Numbered from the stretch's first letter, positions 12,701-23,645 are shown. The stretch is 64,000 nt of DNA from Procambarus clarkii (GCF_040958095.1 NC_091219.1:26162454-26226453), one strand, 5' to 3'. The notes: generated by a model not told the origin, from the letters alone. Program-made: numbers and translations.

Positions 12701-15700
12701 TTCACGTTCCATAACGAAATGTTAGGTTTTTTGGTTTATAATGATGTTTCTGGAACTTTATATTTTTTTAATTTTAACTTAATACAAGTAGACTAATATA
12801 ATACGTTATTAGAGTCTATCATGGGAGTTCTGCTGTTTGAGAAATATTGGTACTGTTGAATGATGATTATTCATTCTTTGTGAAATGAATAATCTTTATT
12901 CATTCTTTCTTGAGTTTGAGTTTGTGAAATAAAACAAACGTTTGAAATATGCCATAAATCTTTTGAAAAATTTCATGAATCCCCACCCTTCTTGTTCTGT
13001 AGTTGGAGACAACGGTATAGTCGTGTTCCTATTCACTGGGATTTTTGTAACTTCAGGAATAGGAATTTCTGTTGTTTCAGCAATTGGTATTTCTGTAGTT
13101 CCAGAAATTGGGGTAGTCGTGTAGTTTTCTGACGGTGATTCCTTGTTTGAGTAATTAAACAATAACCTATACACAAATGGTAACAGAGAAGACCCTCAAA
13201 TTTATAGATCCCTATAATTGACTAGCGTGATAGTCAAAACAATAGAAAAAAGTATAGAATTCCTGGAGAGACATGATTATAATAGTGGACAGACAGTATG
13301 GTTTTTGAACAGGAAGATCCTGTGTAACAAATCTACTAAAGTTTTTAATGGAGCCATGGAGATTCTGCAGGAAAGAGATGGTTAGGTTGATTATGTTTAA
13401 CTGGACTTAAAAAGAGGCTTTTGAGAGAGTCCTACACAAATAGTTGTTTTGGTAACTGGATATGTGCTGGAGGTGTGAAAGGAAGACTGTCACACCTCCT
13501 CCAGCATGTTCCAGTTTCTAAAAACTAATATGCTGGATGAAGAAACAGATGAAAAATTTTCTAACTGCCAGAAATTTTAGGGCAGTAATTGGAGTCATAT
13601 GTATCTAACATGAGTACCACAGGATTCAGTTCTTGCACCAGTAATCTTCATCGTCTACATAAATGATATACCAGAAGGAATACAGACTTATATAAACATG
13701 TTTTCTGATGATGCTAAGCTACAAGGAAATATGAGACAGATGATTGTCATGCCCTTCAAGATGACCTAGACAAAATAGGTGTATGAAGCACCACATAACA
13801 AATAATGGAATTTAATGTGAATAAATGTCATATTATGGAATGTGGAGAACTAGGTGGACTAGGAGAAAATAGTCCGCACACAATCTACAAATTATGTGGA
13901 AAGGAATTAAAGAACTATGACAAAGAAAGATCTAAGGGTGGCTCTGGATAGTAGACTCATCAGAGGAACACACAAAGGACATTGTGCAAGGGGCATGTGC
14001 TATGCTTATCAATATCCGAATCACTTTTGAATACATGGATGATGAAATTCTAAAGAAACTGTTCACAAGTTTTGCAAAACCAAAATTAAAATATGCAGTG
14101 GTTGTATGGTGCCCATATCTCAAGAAGCACATCAGTAAACTGGAAAAGGTGTGAAGGCATGCTATAAAATGGCTTCCGGAACTCGAAAACAAGAGTTACG
14201 AAGAGAGATTAGATGCATTAAATATGCCAAAGCTTGAAGATAGAAGGATATAATCACTACATATAAAGTGTTAACAGGAATTGACAAAAATTACAAAGAA
14301 GAATTGTTATAATTACAACTTCAAGAACAAGAGACAGATTCAAACTAAGGAAACAAAGTCACCAAAAATAACATTAGAAGCTTCACTTTTGCAGAGTGTC
14401 AGACAGTTGAGACAGGTGACAAGGTGGAGAAGGTCAAAACTGTCAGTAATTTCAAAGCTTCATATGACAAATAATGCTGAAGATGGGACACCACAAGCAT
14501 AGCTCTCATCCTGTAATTACACTTAGATAATTACACACACATTTTCACATACTCTCTCTCCATTTCCCACACACACACACTACTTCTCTCGCACCCCAAC
14601 ACCAACTTTCACCCATGAAAAAAAACAAAAAACAAAAAAACACTCAAACACAAGTATACTATTTTAACTAAATTAAGGAATTCCTATAATGTACAACACT
14701 GTTGTTTCTGAGACTGTAACTCTATTTTTTCCCAAATGTTATTCAATATACGTATATAGCATGATCGTATACCTAATTTTCGAGGACTATTACTAGTCTT
14801 ATACAAGGGTCAACTGATATGTAGAGAGAGGCAGATACCTGCCGTCTCATGGTCGGTGTGGGTCTCTTATATAAGCCAGTGCACTATGGCATAGCTGGAC
14901 CAGCGATTAGCTCGTCCAGCTACCGAAATACCCCTCCTAGAAAAAACAACTAAATACAACAACATAACATGGTATCCTCCTCCTGGAGGATACAGAATAA
15001 CAAACAAGAATAAATCCAACTACTACTATGCTACAAAAGTGTAAGAATCAGCCAATTTGGATTCAATCAAGCAAAGATGCCTATCCAGATATGCAAGAGT
15101 AAACCACTCACTTACTTTTATTTCTCTCCTCATCCTTTTGAATATTCTCCACTTTAGACTTTGTATCTTCTGTATCAAATTCATCCTTGTGTACTAGCAT
15201 GTTTTCAAAATTTTCTCTTTCGTCAATTGACATTGGCTCAAATCCGTCCATTTCTCTGTTGGAGAAAACAAAATTATGATATATACAAAGCTGTTATTCA
15301 GAATGGCAGCATGTGTAATTAAACAACTAATTAGTATTAGCTTTCATTAATACATTAAACAATGTTATACAAAATAGATAACTTACAACTTGGCTCATCA
15401 AAATAGACAAGTTAGCTCATCTGGGTAACAGAGTACCCAGATGAGCCCCACACACATTAGAAAGAACTTTTTCAGTGTCAAGTGTCGTTAACAAATGGAA
15501 TACACTAGGAAATGATGTGGGTGGAGGCAGACTCTGTACACAGTTTTACATGTAGATATGATAGAGCTCAAGAAGCTCAGGAACCTGTACACAAGTAGAT
15601 TGTCAGTCGAGAGGCAGGACCAAAGAGCCGTGCAGCTCAACCCCTGCAAGCACAACTAGGTGATAACTTCATTATACAAGGTGAATAATAATACTCAGAA

Positions 15701-18700
15701 ATTTGCATATACTGTACAGTACTAACAAATGCATTAACTTCTTCCATATAAACTGCTTCCACCTAGCCTTGGCATATTGGGTACAGTTGCCTGCCTCCAG
15801 ACATTCACTGATCTCCAAACATCAGAACTGAAAATTCCCTCCACCAGTGCATAGAATGAAACCACAAGGAAGCCAGAAACTCTTCGAACATACTCAAAAT
15901 AAATGTTCCTCAAAATGAAAGGTATCTAATAGAAACCTGTTAAAAGTAAGTATCATAGCATTAATTATGGAACGATTCAGTGCACAGTTCAATGCTTTAA
16001 TTCGTAAACACTTCAAAGATTAATAAATTTTGTTAACAAGAGGAACACACACACACACACTCAAAACTTACCCTTTACTATAAAGAGGTTGTGCATTTCT
16101 GAGACGTTCAGCTTGTCTACGTTCCTTTGCGTATAAAAGTAGCGTTTCTATGTGAAAGTCAAAACAAATCCGAATACCATCCATAACCTCCTTACACAAG
16201 TCCAATCTGTTGAAATTTCAATAAATTTATTATGAACCAAACACCGCTGCAAACCAATAATTACAGCATTCCTTATTTTCACTTATTTATAAGAAGACAT
16301 TAAAGATGCAGTATTAACAGGAATAACATTTGATTTACTTACGTAAGAAAGCATTTGTCTTTCTCTTTAATTTCATTCCTCCTTTTTTCTTTTGTCCGAG
16401 CCAAGTAACGCACACCAAAAAATTTCACATAATTCTCTAACAGGCTTAAGGTTGTTTTATTGGTCGGAAGGTCTAGCAGCTTGTATGGAAATAGAATTAG
16501 AATTAATATACTCAATCAAATATTCTAAGTATAGAGTAAGTACTAATAATGCAAGTACTCTATCTACCCATGTGCAGGTGCATTCAAATAAATCATTGGT
16601 TAAAAATACATTAATTATCATACTATACCTTGTCTCTATCATTGATTAAATGATAATCCCTCTCTAGGACTGCTTTCAGGTTATCCGGCAAAACAATGGG
16701 GAAATGTCGTTCAATGGTCTCGTCATCACTAGTGACATCTTCTTCTTCTTCTTCCTCTTCCTCACCCTCCCCCTCCTCCTCCCCTTCCCCCTCCTCCTCC
16801 TCCTCCTCCTCCCCACCTGTCGTGCTATCCACCTCGGATATGGCTGAGCCAACTTCTTCGTCCTCAGTGCCAGTAGTCCCAGTCTGGTTGATCAGGAATA
16901 CACCAATATATTTATCAGTGGATGGCTGCTCGTGAATTTCTTTAAGTGGCAAGCTGTAATTACTAAAAGCGAAACAATGTTAAAATGACACTTCATAACT
17001 ATATATGTTATGACATTTTTACCTTACTAAATAATTTGAAAATGCTGAAAACAGTATTAGTATTGCTGAGACAACACCAAGTATTAGTCTATAAAGCTGC
17101 ATGTCACTATCACCATGTTATGGCATCTTAAATCATGAATGAGGATGTACTGTAGTGCTCCTCTCTCACAAACCTTGAAATTTCTAACTGAAAATATAAG
17201 TTACTCTTCATAACTATGTCAGACGATATCAGATAATTATTTTCATTAATACTAGTCGTTGGCCAGTAGAGCCATATCACGTTGAAGAAAACAGCGGTAC
17301 AGTGTTAGGAATATGAGATACTAATCCCATAAGTTTAATTACTGTCACCTTTCCAAATCTACTTTATGGAATCATGAACAAAATAACAACAATATTGTGC
17401 GCCAAATTCTCTTTTAACATATCTTCCCAAGAAGGGTAAAACTACTTACGCAGTAAGCGAGTAAGCACTGCATTTGTTTCTACAATATCATATGAAGTAC
17501 CTATTTCTGAAGAGCTCTCCTCTCACACTGACAACACAATTGAATCAAACTAGTTTCATACCAACCTATATCCTCTTCTCACACGTCACACAGTTAATCC
17601 ATAAATTTTGGCAAAACTCAATATCATCCCCAATCCATTACAAATTTATTATGCAAATGACTCCATATGCAAAGCATGCTGGTCATACCTGTGAACTTGT
17701 TTCTGACTCCTCTTGCTGCTCCCTCTCTTGCCGCTCTTTTTCAATCGTTTCTCGTATTGTCTCTGACAGTCGCCGTTTTCTTTTCCTTTCTTTGCTGCCA
17801 AGAAAACAATAATTATTCATCTTTATACCTCAGAAATTATACACAAAGTAATATCATAAATTAGAAAAGGTAATGGAAGATACTGGAAGACTAGGTCCCA
17901 AATTTATGTGGTAAAATAACAACATATTGAAGCGAATTATATGGTAAGAATTGCAGAATAGACGCAGTGAAGAGTAAAGTTGCCATAAGCACAATCTTAG
18001 AGCAATTAACATCAGAAGCTATTCAATACCCCACCCATCAAGCATGAAAAACATTACTGGAACAAAAGTGGACTAAGACAAAAATTAGATACATTTCTGC
18101 AAGAAGTGCCGGGCCAACCGGGTTGTAGTGGATACGTGGGTCTGTGGGCCGCTCCAAGCAACAGTCTATTGGACCAAGTTATCACAACTCAAGCCTGGCC
18201 TCTCGCCAGGCCCCAGACCCCAGGCATGAGGAGTAAAACTTCAAAAATATTCCAGGTATACTCCAGGTAAAAGATTTTTCTACATAAACTAAGATTTCAG
18301 GGACCTGAATCAGCATTACTTGAGAATACCTGGTTGATACCTGGTTGATGGGGTTCTGGGAGTTCTTCTACTTCCCAAGCCCGGCCCAAGGCCAGGCTCG
18401 ACTTGTGAGAGTTTGGTCCACTGCAGTTTGCTGCAGAATGATGTTTTCAGATTTATATTTATTTGATATTCACCCTTCAAAACTTATACACAATGGCAAC
18501 TCTGAATTAGCTTTAAAATTATAAAAACTCAAATAACACAAAAAATGGTGCTTTGAGATTGAATTTTCCTGCCAAAAATGCAGACTCATAAATCCAGAAT
18601 AATACGTTTAAATTATTAAAGTTATTTTCATAACAATAATAAACAAAATAATATACTAGTTGGCAACTTATCATTACAGTCTTGCAAGCTTTTCTTGTGA

Positions 18701-21700
18701 CTAAAAAATTTAAGTAAAATTATTAGCTCAAAATGTAGCTAATAATCCAGGCTTTAAAATGGTAATATAAAAAGAATTAACAAATGAAACCGTGACTCAC
18801 AAATGACCCTGGGGAGGAGGGAGGGGGCAGAGAAGCCTTACAAAAATTACATTACTATTTAACGATAAGTGGTACTTCCTACAAAAAAACTTAAATGCTT
18901 ACAGCTTTCACAATGTTAGATCGTTAGTTCTGTGTAATGTAACAGCGCCAAGGTAAAAAATGGGCACTCATGTAAAGCACTAGCCTGGGAGGTAGGCAAA
19001 GAGGAGGCGCCCCTCACTTGTATACATTTCATCCCATCAATGTTTTCACTCTTGGAGGGAATCCTAATTTTTGTTCAACACATTCTGGTTTCTCAGTGCA
19101 AGCAAAACATTAAAAGATAATGCAATAATTATGCAAAAAGATCCTGTATATATTTCAATTATTAAGGTTGATCTACATTAATGGAATAAAGCCATTAAGG
19201 TTGATCAAACAGAAGAAAGTGTAACAGTTCATGGCTGCTACATAAGCTAGAATGGGGTTCTGTACTTCATTGAGAATTTTATTTAAAAATATATATACTG
19301 TATATAACAAAAGGTTACAAGCAGGATTCTCTGAAAACTTAGCATAACGCCCCATAAAAGTTTGTGTATTTAAGGGGCTTCCACTAATATGGTTCTCACA
19401 AACTAGTATGAAAACTAGTTCCATTAAACCATACAAATACCATTAATGGCATCTCTTGCTGCTTACCTATCAGCAATTATGGGAGAGTAAGATCTAGCTC
19501 TTTGTGCCTTGCCTCATACCCTTTTATACTTGGCATGCCTATTACATCTTTTGACATTACATTGTCATACATTGTCATGAAGGACTTTACTGAAGAGGAA
19601 AACTTCCATAATAATTCTACACAAGAACTAAACGAGGAAGACCCCTCCCTTCATAACCCGAGGCAGACTAAGATCATTCCATCCTCTGGGGGATGAATTA
19701 CGTAGTTTTGTAGGCTACAGAGCTCTATCCTCTCAAGACAATCTTGAGGAGCCATGCCACAACGGTAAACCTAATTCAAAGTTAAAATAATATTGAGTAA
19801 CACACTACTGTACTGTATAAAATACTAATCCTCTCACTGTTATGAGATCAGAAAAATTTATTTAGAATCAATAAAAAGAGGCTTATAGGTCAATAGAGAA
19901 AGTGATTACTTAAGGAGTCTAACATAAATAAAAGGTCAAAATAATATACTTATTGACCCAGTGAGAGTCGGTTACTAAACAGAGAGAGATGACACTTACT
20001 ATAGTGGACCTCCAGTTAGCACCCTGTTTGATTTCATAGACCTGAAATATGGTTAAGAGTATTATTTTGCATTATATAGTATAAGATTTAACTGAATTAC
20101 AGTTTTATGGATTTCAGTTCCTATCTAACATATTAATTATATGATTCTAACAATTCATATCTGTGTTTAAAAATAATTCATTCATCTTCTTGTATTTTTG
20201 TTTTTTTACCAAGGTACAAAGGTGGTTCAAATGAAAACAGCACAAGTTAAATCAAATTACTGACTGAAACTGAGGTTAAGGATCCACTTTGTTTATCAAC
20301 ATAATCTCCAGTTCCTATAATGCACTTCTTCCATTGTGAAACAAACATCTAGACTCCATCCAAAAGAAATTCTTTGCTTGCTTGTCGAGCCACTCGTGCA
20401 TCTCTATGGACTTCACCATCAGAGAAAACCTGTTTTCCACATAACGCTTCCTTGAATGGTGCAAAAAAGATGATAGTCACTTGGTGCCAAATCACTAAAA
20501 TAAGAGGAATGTGGAAGCACTTCAAATTGCAAGTCTTAAGCGGTGTCGACATCAACAAGGGCACTGAAAAAACGGGACATGTTTAGTTGTAAACAAATAT
20601 TTTCTGATTAAACTTCAAAGTTTGGTCCAAACTGCAAGCTTCAAATGGCACTTTAGTATATCACAGTACAAAGAACTGTTGACAGATGTAACTTTCTAAA
20701 TAAAATTATCTAACAGAAATGCCCCTGTCATAAAATACAGTAAATATAACCTCTCCTGTAGATGGTGTTGGTCTGAATTTCTTAGGCCTTGGTGAGCAGA
20801 AATGCTGCCACTCTTTGCTGACTTTTTTTTTATCTTCAAGCTGTGAGTAACACACCCATGGCTCATCCCCAATTAAAAATTGCCCAAAATAAATGAGCAC
20901 GAGATTGCAAAAGCGAAACAGGCAGATTAGTGAAAGACTCGATAGAAATACAGTACAACCCCGATTAAACAAACTACTGTATATGAGGGCCAAACCCAAT
21001 TCTTTGCAGGGAGGGATTTGTTGCAACCGGAGATACCACCAAGATGTATTTCCCATCTCCTATGGGCTAATTTTATTTATCAAAATTTTAATTTCAACCT
21101 ATAATAGACAGCTACTAAATTAACATGTCTGGAAAAAAATTAATCATATCTATATTATTTCCTCATGTCCTTAGCCTAAAAACTCATTTTCGAAAGATAA
21201 CAGGGCTAATACCCGAGTTAACGAAACCTTTCCACCCCAAAATGGAAGCAATTGGCCGAGTTAACGAAACCTTTCCAACCCAAAATGGAAGCAATTGGCC
21301 GAGTTAACGAAACCTTTCCAACCCAAAATGGAAGCAATTGGCCGAGTTAACGAAACCTTTCCAACCCAAAATGGAAGCAATTGGCCGAGTTAACGAAACC
21401 TTTCCAACCCAAAATGGAAGCAATTGGCCGAGTTAACCAAACCTTTCCAACCCAAAATGGAAGCAATTGGCCGAGTTAACGAAACCTTTCCAACCCAAAA
21501 TGGAAACAAACTACTGTATGGAATGTGGTTCTAAACATGCTCAATAACTTTCCCAAGGCCCCCAACTATCTCTTGAAACATTGAGTCAGTCTACAAAAAT
21601 CATCAAGAACATGATTGGAGCCATATTAAGTGTATTAACCATTCATTCCCCTAATATTTCCCCCACGTATGTAATAAACACCGTAAAGTGTAGGTATACC

Positions 21701-23406
21701 TTATATGCCATTATTCATTTCATTTTATGCTTCATTTGTCTATACAAAGCCTCAAAATTTAAAATTTTAGTTAACATAAAGGGTTTCTGGGAAGTATTGA
21801 ACATACTGTATACAGTTTGTAGACTGTTAATACAGTAAATGTAAAAAAAATAGTTATGTAATTACCTAAGTGATAATTACATCAAATATGTTTTTTTACT
21901 GTATATGTACATGTACATTTTTGTTACATGTATACGTACGAAGTAATGCACGTGTGAAAGTGAAAAACAAGTTACTAAACAAAACAAAAACAAAAAGAGT
22001 ACTGCATGATGAAGTATGTAGTGTGGAAGACGCACATAACTGATGGGATGTCTTTATATTATTTTATTACGTGCTCTCATATTTCGATGATTCCTCCCCG
22101 CCCCATAAAAGTGGCGTTGATAATAATTTAACACTTAGATCGAGAATAAAATATATTGACTTTTTTTTTTGGGGGGGGGGGAAGAGGCACAGGATCACAC
22201 TGACTAATGTAAACTGCATTACACACAGAAATCACAATAACGTGATGCATCAATGAACAAATAGGCAGCGTCTGGGATGCTCACAGACATAGGTTCGAAT
22301 CCTCGTCACTGCCCTTGTGGATTTGTTTAATGTAAACCGATTTCTGCTTGTAGAGTACATCTCTAAAATTACAAACAACTGGCATATAAAAGTTATCAAG
22401 TAAAAGAATTTTTGGTGCTTGTAACGTTGTCATTATGCCCAAGAATAATGGCTATCGAAAACACGAGTTGAACACTTTCGGTAGTTTTCTTCATTTATTC
22501 CTACTGTACTCACGTTGAATTTTCTCATTAAAAGGAAAAAATTAATTTAAGGGTATTTACAAAAACTTTCAGGCCTTGAAATTAATATTAGAATTTAATA
22601 TGAAATCTGTTTATTCTAGATATATGCGGTATGCAGAATTAAAACAAACATTTTCCCAAATACTTAACTCTTAAAGAAGAAACTTGTTACATAATTTTTT
22701 TAATTTACTTGAGGGAATACAATGTAATTCTTGTTGGAATTAACCAGTCAAGAGATTAATGACTGCCTATGACAGATAATCACTCACAGGTGTCAAATAA
22801 AGCAAAGTAACTTCCCAATGGCAACAATTTTGAATTAATTACTTTTGCTGTTTTCATTTAAACCTTCCCTGTAGAATATAGTATTTTCTTCAGAGGACAG
22901 TAGATGTTTAAGACTTACAACTTTATCTGGGCTTTGTCAGCAAGCTGTCGCTGTAAATCCCTGTTTTCATCTGTGTCTTTCAACACAAAGTCTTCCGAAA
23001 CACAACGATCCCAAGATGCATTCCACCCCTAAAATGACAGTTTCATACACCGAGTCAATAAGGCAGACAAACACAAACTAAGGTCACACTAAAAAATCTG
23101 GTTTATTTAAAAAAACTTATATGAAGATAGCTGCTATACTTTATTAGTTATTTCCAAGTCCTCTGAAAATGCAAATATAAGATTAAAAGGAAAAAAAAAT
23201 CACAAACTTAAGTCCAATACCATGAAGGTGCATACCTGAAAATGGATTAAGTATTCAATGTGCTTTCGCCCTTTACCATCTTTGGTGAACACTACTTCCA
23301 GGACTTTCGAGTCATAGAGTACCTTAGCCTTGGTAGGATCTGGCTCGTAGCAAAGGACTCTTTCTCCCTCGCTAAACTTCACCCTCACTCCTCGGGTTGA
23401 CACCAT
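6776..23406 (-). CDS. msl3: MSL3: chromodomain/MRG subunit of the MSL histone acetyltransferase complex
   Basis: Twelve coding exons: 23406-23236, 23028-22919, 20041-20000, 17794-17689, 16883-16629, 16479-16343, 16206-16072, 15255-15116, 9766-9661, 8047-7842, 7604-7520, 6842-6776. They total 1560 nt (519 residues plus stop; human MSL3 has about 521). All junctions keep phase and all introns are GT-AG. Residues 1-93 are the chromodomain ([23 protein letters not shown]), which in this family reads methylated H4K20. Cage positions E21, Y31, F56, W59 and W63 are all present. A basic helix follows (108-143), then a Glu-rich tract (about 165-192), then the MRG domain split by a low-complexity insert ([86 protein letters not shown]). 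The MRG domain docks MSL1 in the MOF complex. The start follows a TTGTTCACAG acceptor by 5 nt, so an untranslated first exon probably lies upstream. Confidence 0.93.
7850..9660. other. MSL3 exon 10 and the intron between exons 9 and 10
   Basis: Past exon 10 (7842-8047) the DNA is AT-rich intron. The only recognised repeat is the 3' end of a CR1-like LINE at about 8570-8712. Nothing else was identified. Confidence 0.4.
8570..8712 (+). mobile_element. CR1-like LINE 3' fragment
   Basis: It matches the tail also seen at 15411-15665, 40255-40505 and 63605-63945: a stretch encoding FKCRYDRAQ-like residues, then ACAGTTGATTGACAGTTGAG, then a purine-rich section ending near GTGAGTACAC. It sits in an MSL3 intron. 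Confidence 0.75.
9782..10679 (+). mobile_element. Non-autonomous Helitron
   Basis: The element starts TCTATACAG directly after an A (9781) and ends CTAG (10676-10679) directly before a T (10680). That is the A/T insertion pattern, without target duplication, expected of Helitrons. Just inside the 3' end is a perfect 7-bp hairpin (GTTGCTG, AGC plus spacer, CAGCAAC), then GTGTGGCCGGGTACAG. No Rep/helicase is encoded. About 370 bp inside (roughly 10255-10620) is a purine-rich array of GGGATGGTGGGGAGGAC-like units. It lies in the MSL3 intron between exons 8 and 9, 15 nt from the exon 9 acceptor. The ends are recognised by pattern only. Confidence 0.75.
10255..10620 (+). repeat. Purine-rich minisatellite inside the Helitron
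   Basis: Degenerate units of about 30 bp are built on GGATGGTGGGGAGGACGAAG. Long open frames on both strands (Gly/Arg-rich and Pro/Ser-rich) follow from the composition and are not genes. Confidence 0.85.
10681..11590. other. MSL3 intron 8 sequence without recognised content
   Basis: AT-rich intron DNA. A 76-codon minus-strand ORF (10844-11074) has no splice sites or motifs I could support. Confidence 0.4.
11594..12620 (-). mobile_element. 5'-truncated CR1-like LINE with open reverse-transcriptase C-terminal half
   Basis: A 298-codon open frame (12571-11675) begins inside the reverse transcriptase at [18 protein letters not shown] and contains the catalytic FADD box ([10 protein letters not shown]). 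It continues through the thumb region to a C-terminus near [11 protein letters not shown]. Upstream codons to about 12620 stay in frame, and the element is cut off there. The 3' end carries copies of TTCTTATG, a short-repeat tail typical of CR1-type LINEs. It sits in MSL3 intron 8 on the same strand. The frame has no internal stops, so it is fairly young. A second copy of the tail lies near 49270-49330. Confidence 0.9.
12896..13166 (-). CDS. Thr-rich terminal exon of an unrecognised gene, nested in an MSL3 intron
   Basis: The exon starts after a TTTGTGTATAG acceptor with one base of a split codon, then reads [15 protein letters not shown]. Next come imperfect repeats of TTEIPIxE ([20 protein letters not shown]), then an amphipathic basic-aromatic helix ([17 protein letters not shown]) and a short polar end. 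An AATAAA (12895-12900) overlaps the stop codon, supporting a last exon. There are 89 complete codons before the stop. The exon opening resembles the terminal exon at 47149-47512 (LLFDYS) with the same intron phase. No upstream exon was found, so this may be a lone duplicated exon. The family is unknown. Confidence 0.35.
13190..14525 (+). mobile_element. Degraded CR1-like LINE
   Basis: Successive reading-frame pieces match reverse-transcriptase blocks: [51 protein letters not shown] and a C-terminal [18 protein letters not shown]. It has many stops and frame changes. The 3' end (GGGACACCACAAGCATAGC, then a repeat like TTAGATAATTACAC) matches the tail at 63535-63625, so both belong to one family. 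It is older than the LINE at 11594-12620. Confidence 0.85.
14526..15100. other. MSL3 intron 8 near exon 8
   Basis: Contains a short CA-rich run (about 14565-14582), A-rich runs and a GC-richer stretch at 14810-14940 that resembles an interspersed repeat but was not identified. Confidence 0.35.
15411..15665 (+). mobile_element. CR1-like LINE 3' fragment
   Basis: This copy of the tail family (compare 63605-63850) includes the last coding stretch, resembling RKNFFSV...VNKWNTLG, plus the 3' region ending CAAGCACAACTAGGTGA. It lies between MSL3 exons 7 and 8. Confidence 0.85.
16700..16820 (-). repeat. GAG/GAA trinucleotide tract coding for the MSL3 Glu-rich region
   Basis: On the plus strand this is a CTC/CTT-rich stretch inside MSL3 exon 5. 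It encodes about 28 mostly Glu residues with Gly interruptions. Being an in-frame triplet tract, its length probably varies between individuals. Confidence 0.8.
18040..18275 (+). mobile_element. LINE 3' fragment ([17 protein letters not shown] family)
   Basis: It reads [18 protein letters not shown] followed by [19 protein letters not shown], a conserved C-terminal tail of a non-LTR element. The GC-rich 3' region contains CCTGGCCTCTCGCCAGGCC. It lies in the MSL3 intron between exons 3 and 4. Confidence 0.6.
18320..18440 (-). mobile_element. Inverted partial copy of the 18040-18275 element
   Basis: On the minus strand it contains GTGGACCAAACTCTCACAAG followed by TCGAGCCTGGCCTTGGGCC, matching the 3' region of the element just upstream in the opposite orientation. 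The pair forms a fold-back with about 50 bp between the parts. Confidence 0.55.
18441..19990. other. MSL3 intron between exons 3 and 4
   Basis: AT-rich with no recognised exon or repeat. Several open frames of 64-87 codons look random. Confidence 0.4.
20285..20885 (-). pseudogene. mariner transposase fossil (C-terminal half)
   Basis: On the minus strand, [19 protein letters not shown] and [20 protein letters not shown] match the mariner catalytic GDEsWv block and the following SPKPKKFKxQPSxGKVM region. In another frame, [27 protein letters not shown] and [13 protein letters not shown] match the transposase C-terminus. The frame breaks between these pieces, and the DYHLF aspartate motif is degraded (read as a weak match near [11 protein letters not shown]), so it cannot be active. 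No terminal repeats were identified. It lies in the MSL3 intron between exons 2 and 3. Confidence 0.85.
21214..21507. repeat. 43-bp minisatellite, about 6.8 copies
   Basis: The unit begins GTTAACGAAACCTTTCCAAC and ends AAGCAATTGGCCGA. Copies differ by only one or two bases (for example ACCCC/AACCC in the first). It lies in the MSL3 intron between exons 2 and 3, after DNA that begins CAGTACAACCCCGATTAA and resembles a pogo/Tigger terminus. Confidence 0.95.
21520..22900. other. MSL3 intron 2 near exon 2
   Basis: Mostly AT-rich unassigned DNA with a T12/G11 homopolymer junction near 22162-22182. A tRNA-like SINE piece is listed separately. Confidence 0.4.
22262..22345 (+). mobile_element. tRNA-derived SINE fragment
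   Basis: GGCAGCGTCTGGGATGCTC, then GGTTCGAATCCTCGTCACTG (a Pol III B-box), matches the fuller copy at 63385-63475. It is too short and diverged to be a tRNA gene. Confidence 0.6.
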
Positions 23407-23574
23407 TATAACTGTGAACAAAATTAAACAATACAAGCATGATAAGCTATTGTGTGTGGTGCACATTTTTAAAGTCAAAGAAGGGAACACTAACTGAAAA
23501 ATTGACAGTCCCATTTACTGTTCATTGAAAGGCAATTGATGCTTTAGCTTCATTCTAATTGGCTGTAAGAGGTA

Positions 23575-23645
23575 CATACACACGCACACATGCACGCACA
23601 CACACGCACACATGCACGCACGCGCGCAGACACACACGTGCACAC
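23575..23645. repeat. CA-rich simple repeat
   Basis: Interrupted CACACG/CATGCA repeat just upstream of the MSL3 first coding exon. Confidence 0.85.

Noticed and set aside
16884-16975. Earlier acceptor for MSL3 exon 5 (TTTTAG near 16960)
   Set aside because: It would need a two-base carry-over, but exon 4 ends at a codon boundary. The acceptor before 16883 is in phase.
17474-17812. 112-codon plus-strand ORF
   Set aside because: It is antisense to MSL3 exon 4 and its flank and has no motifs of its own.
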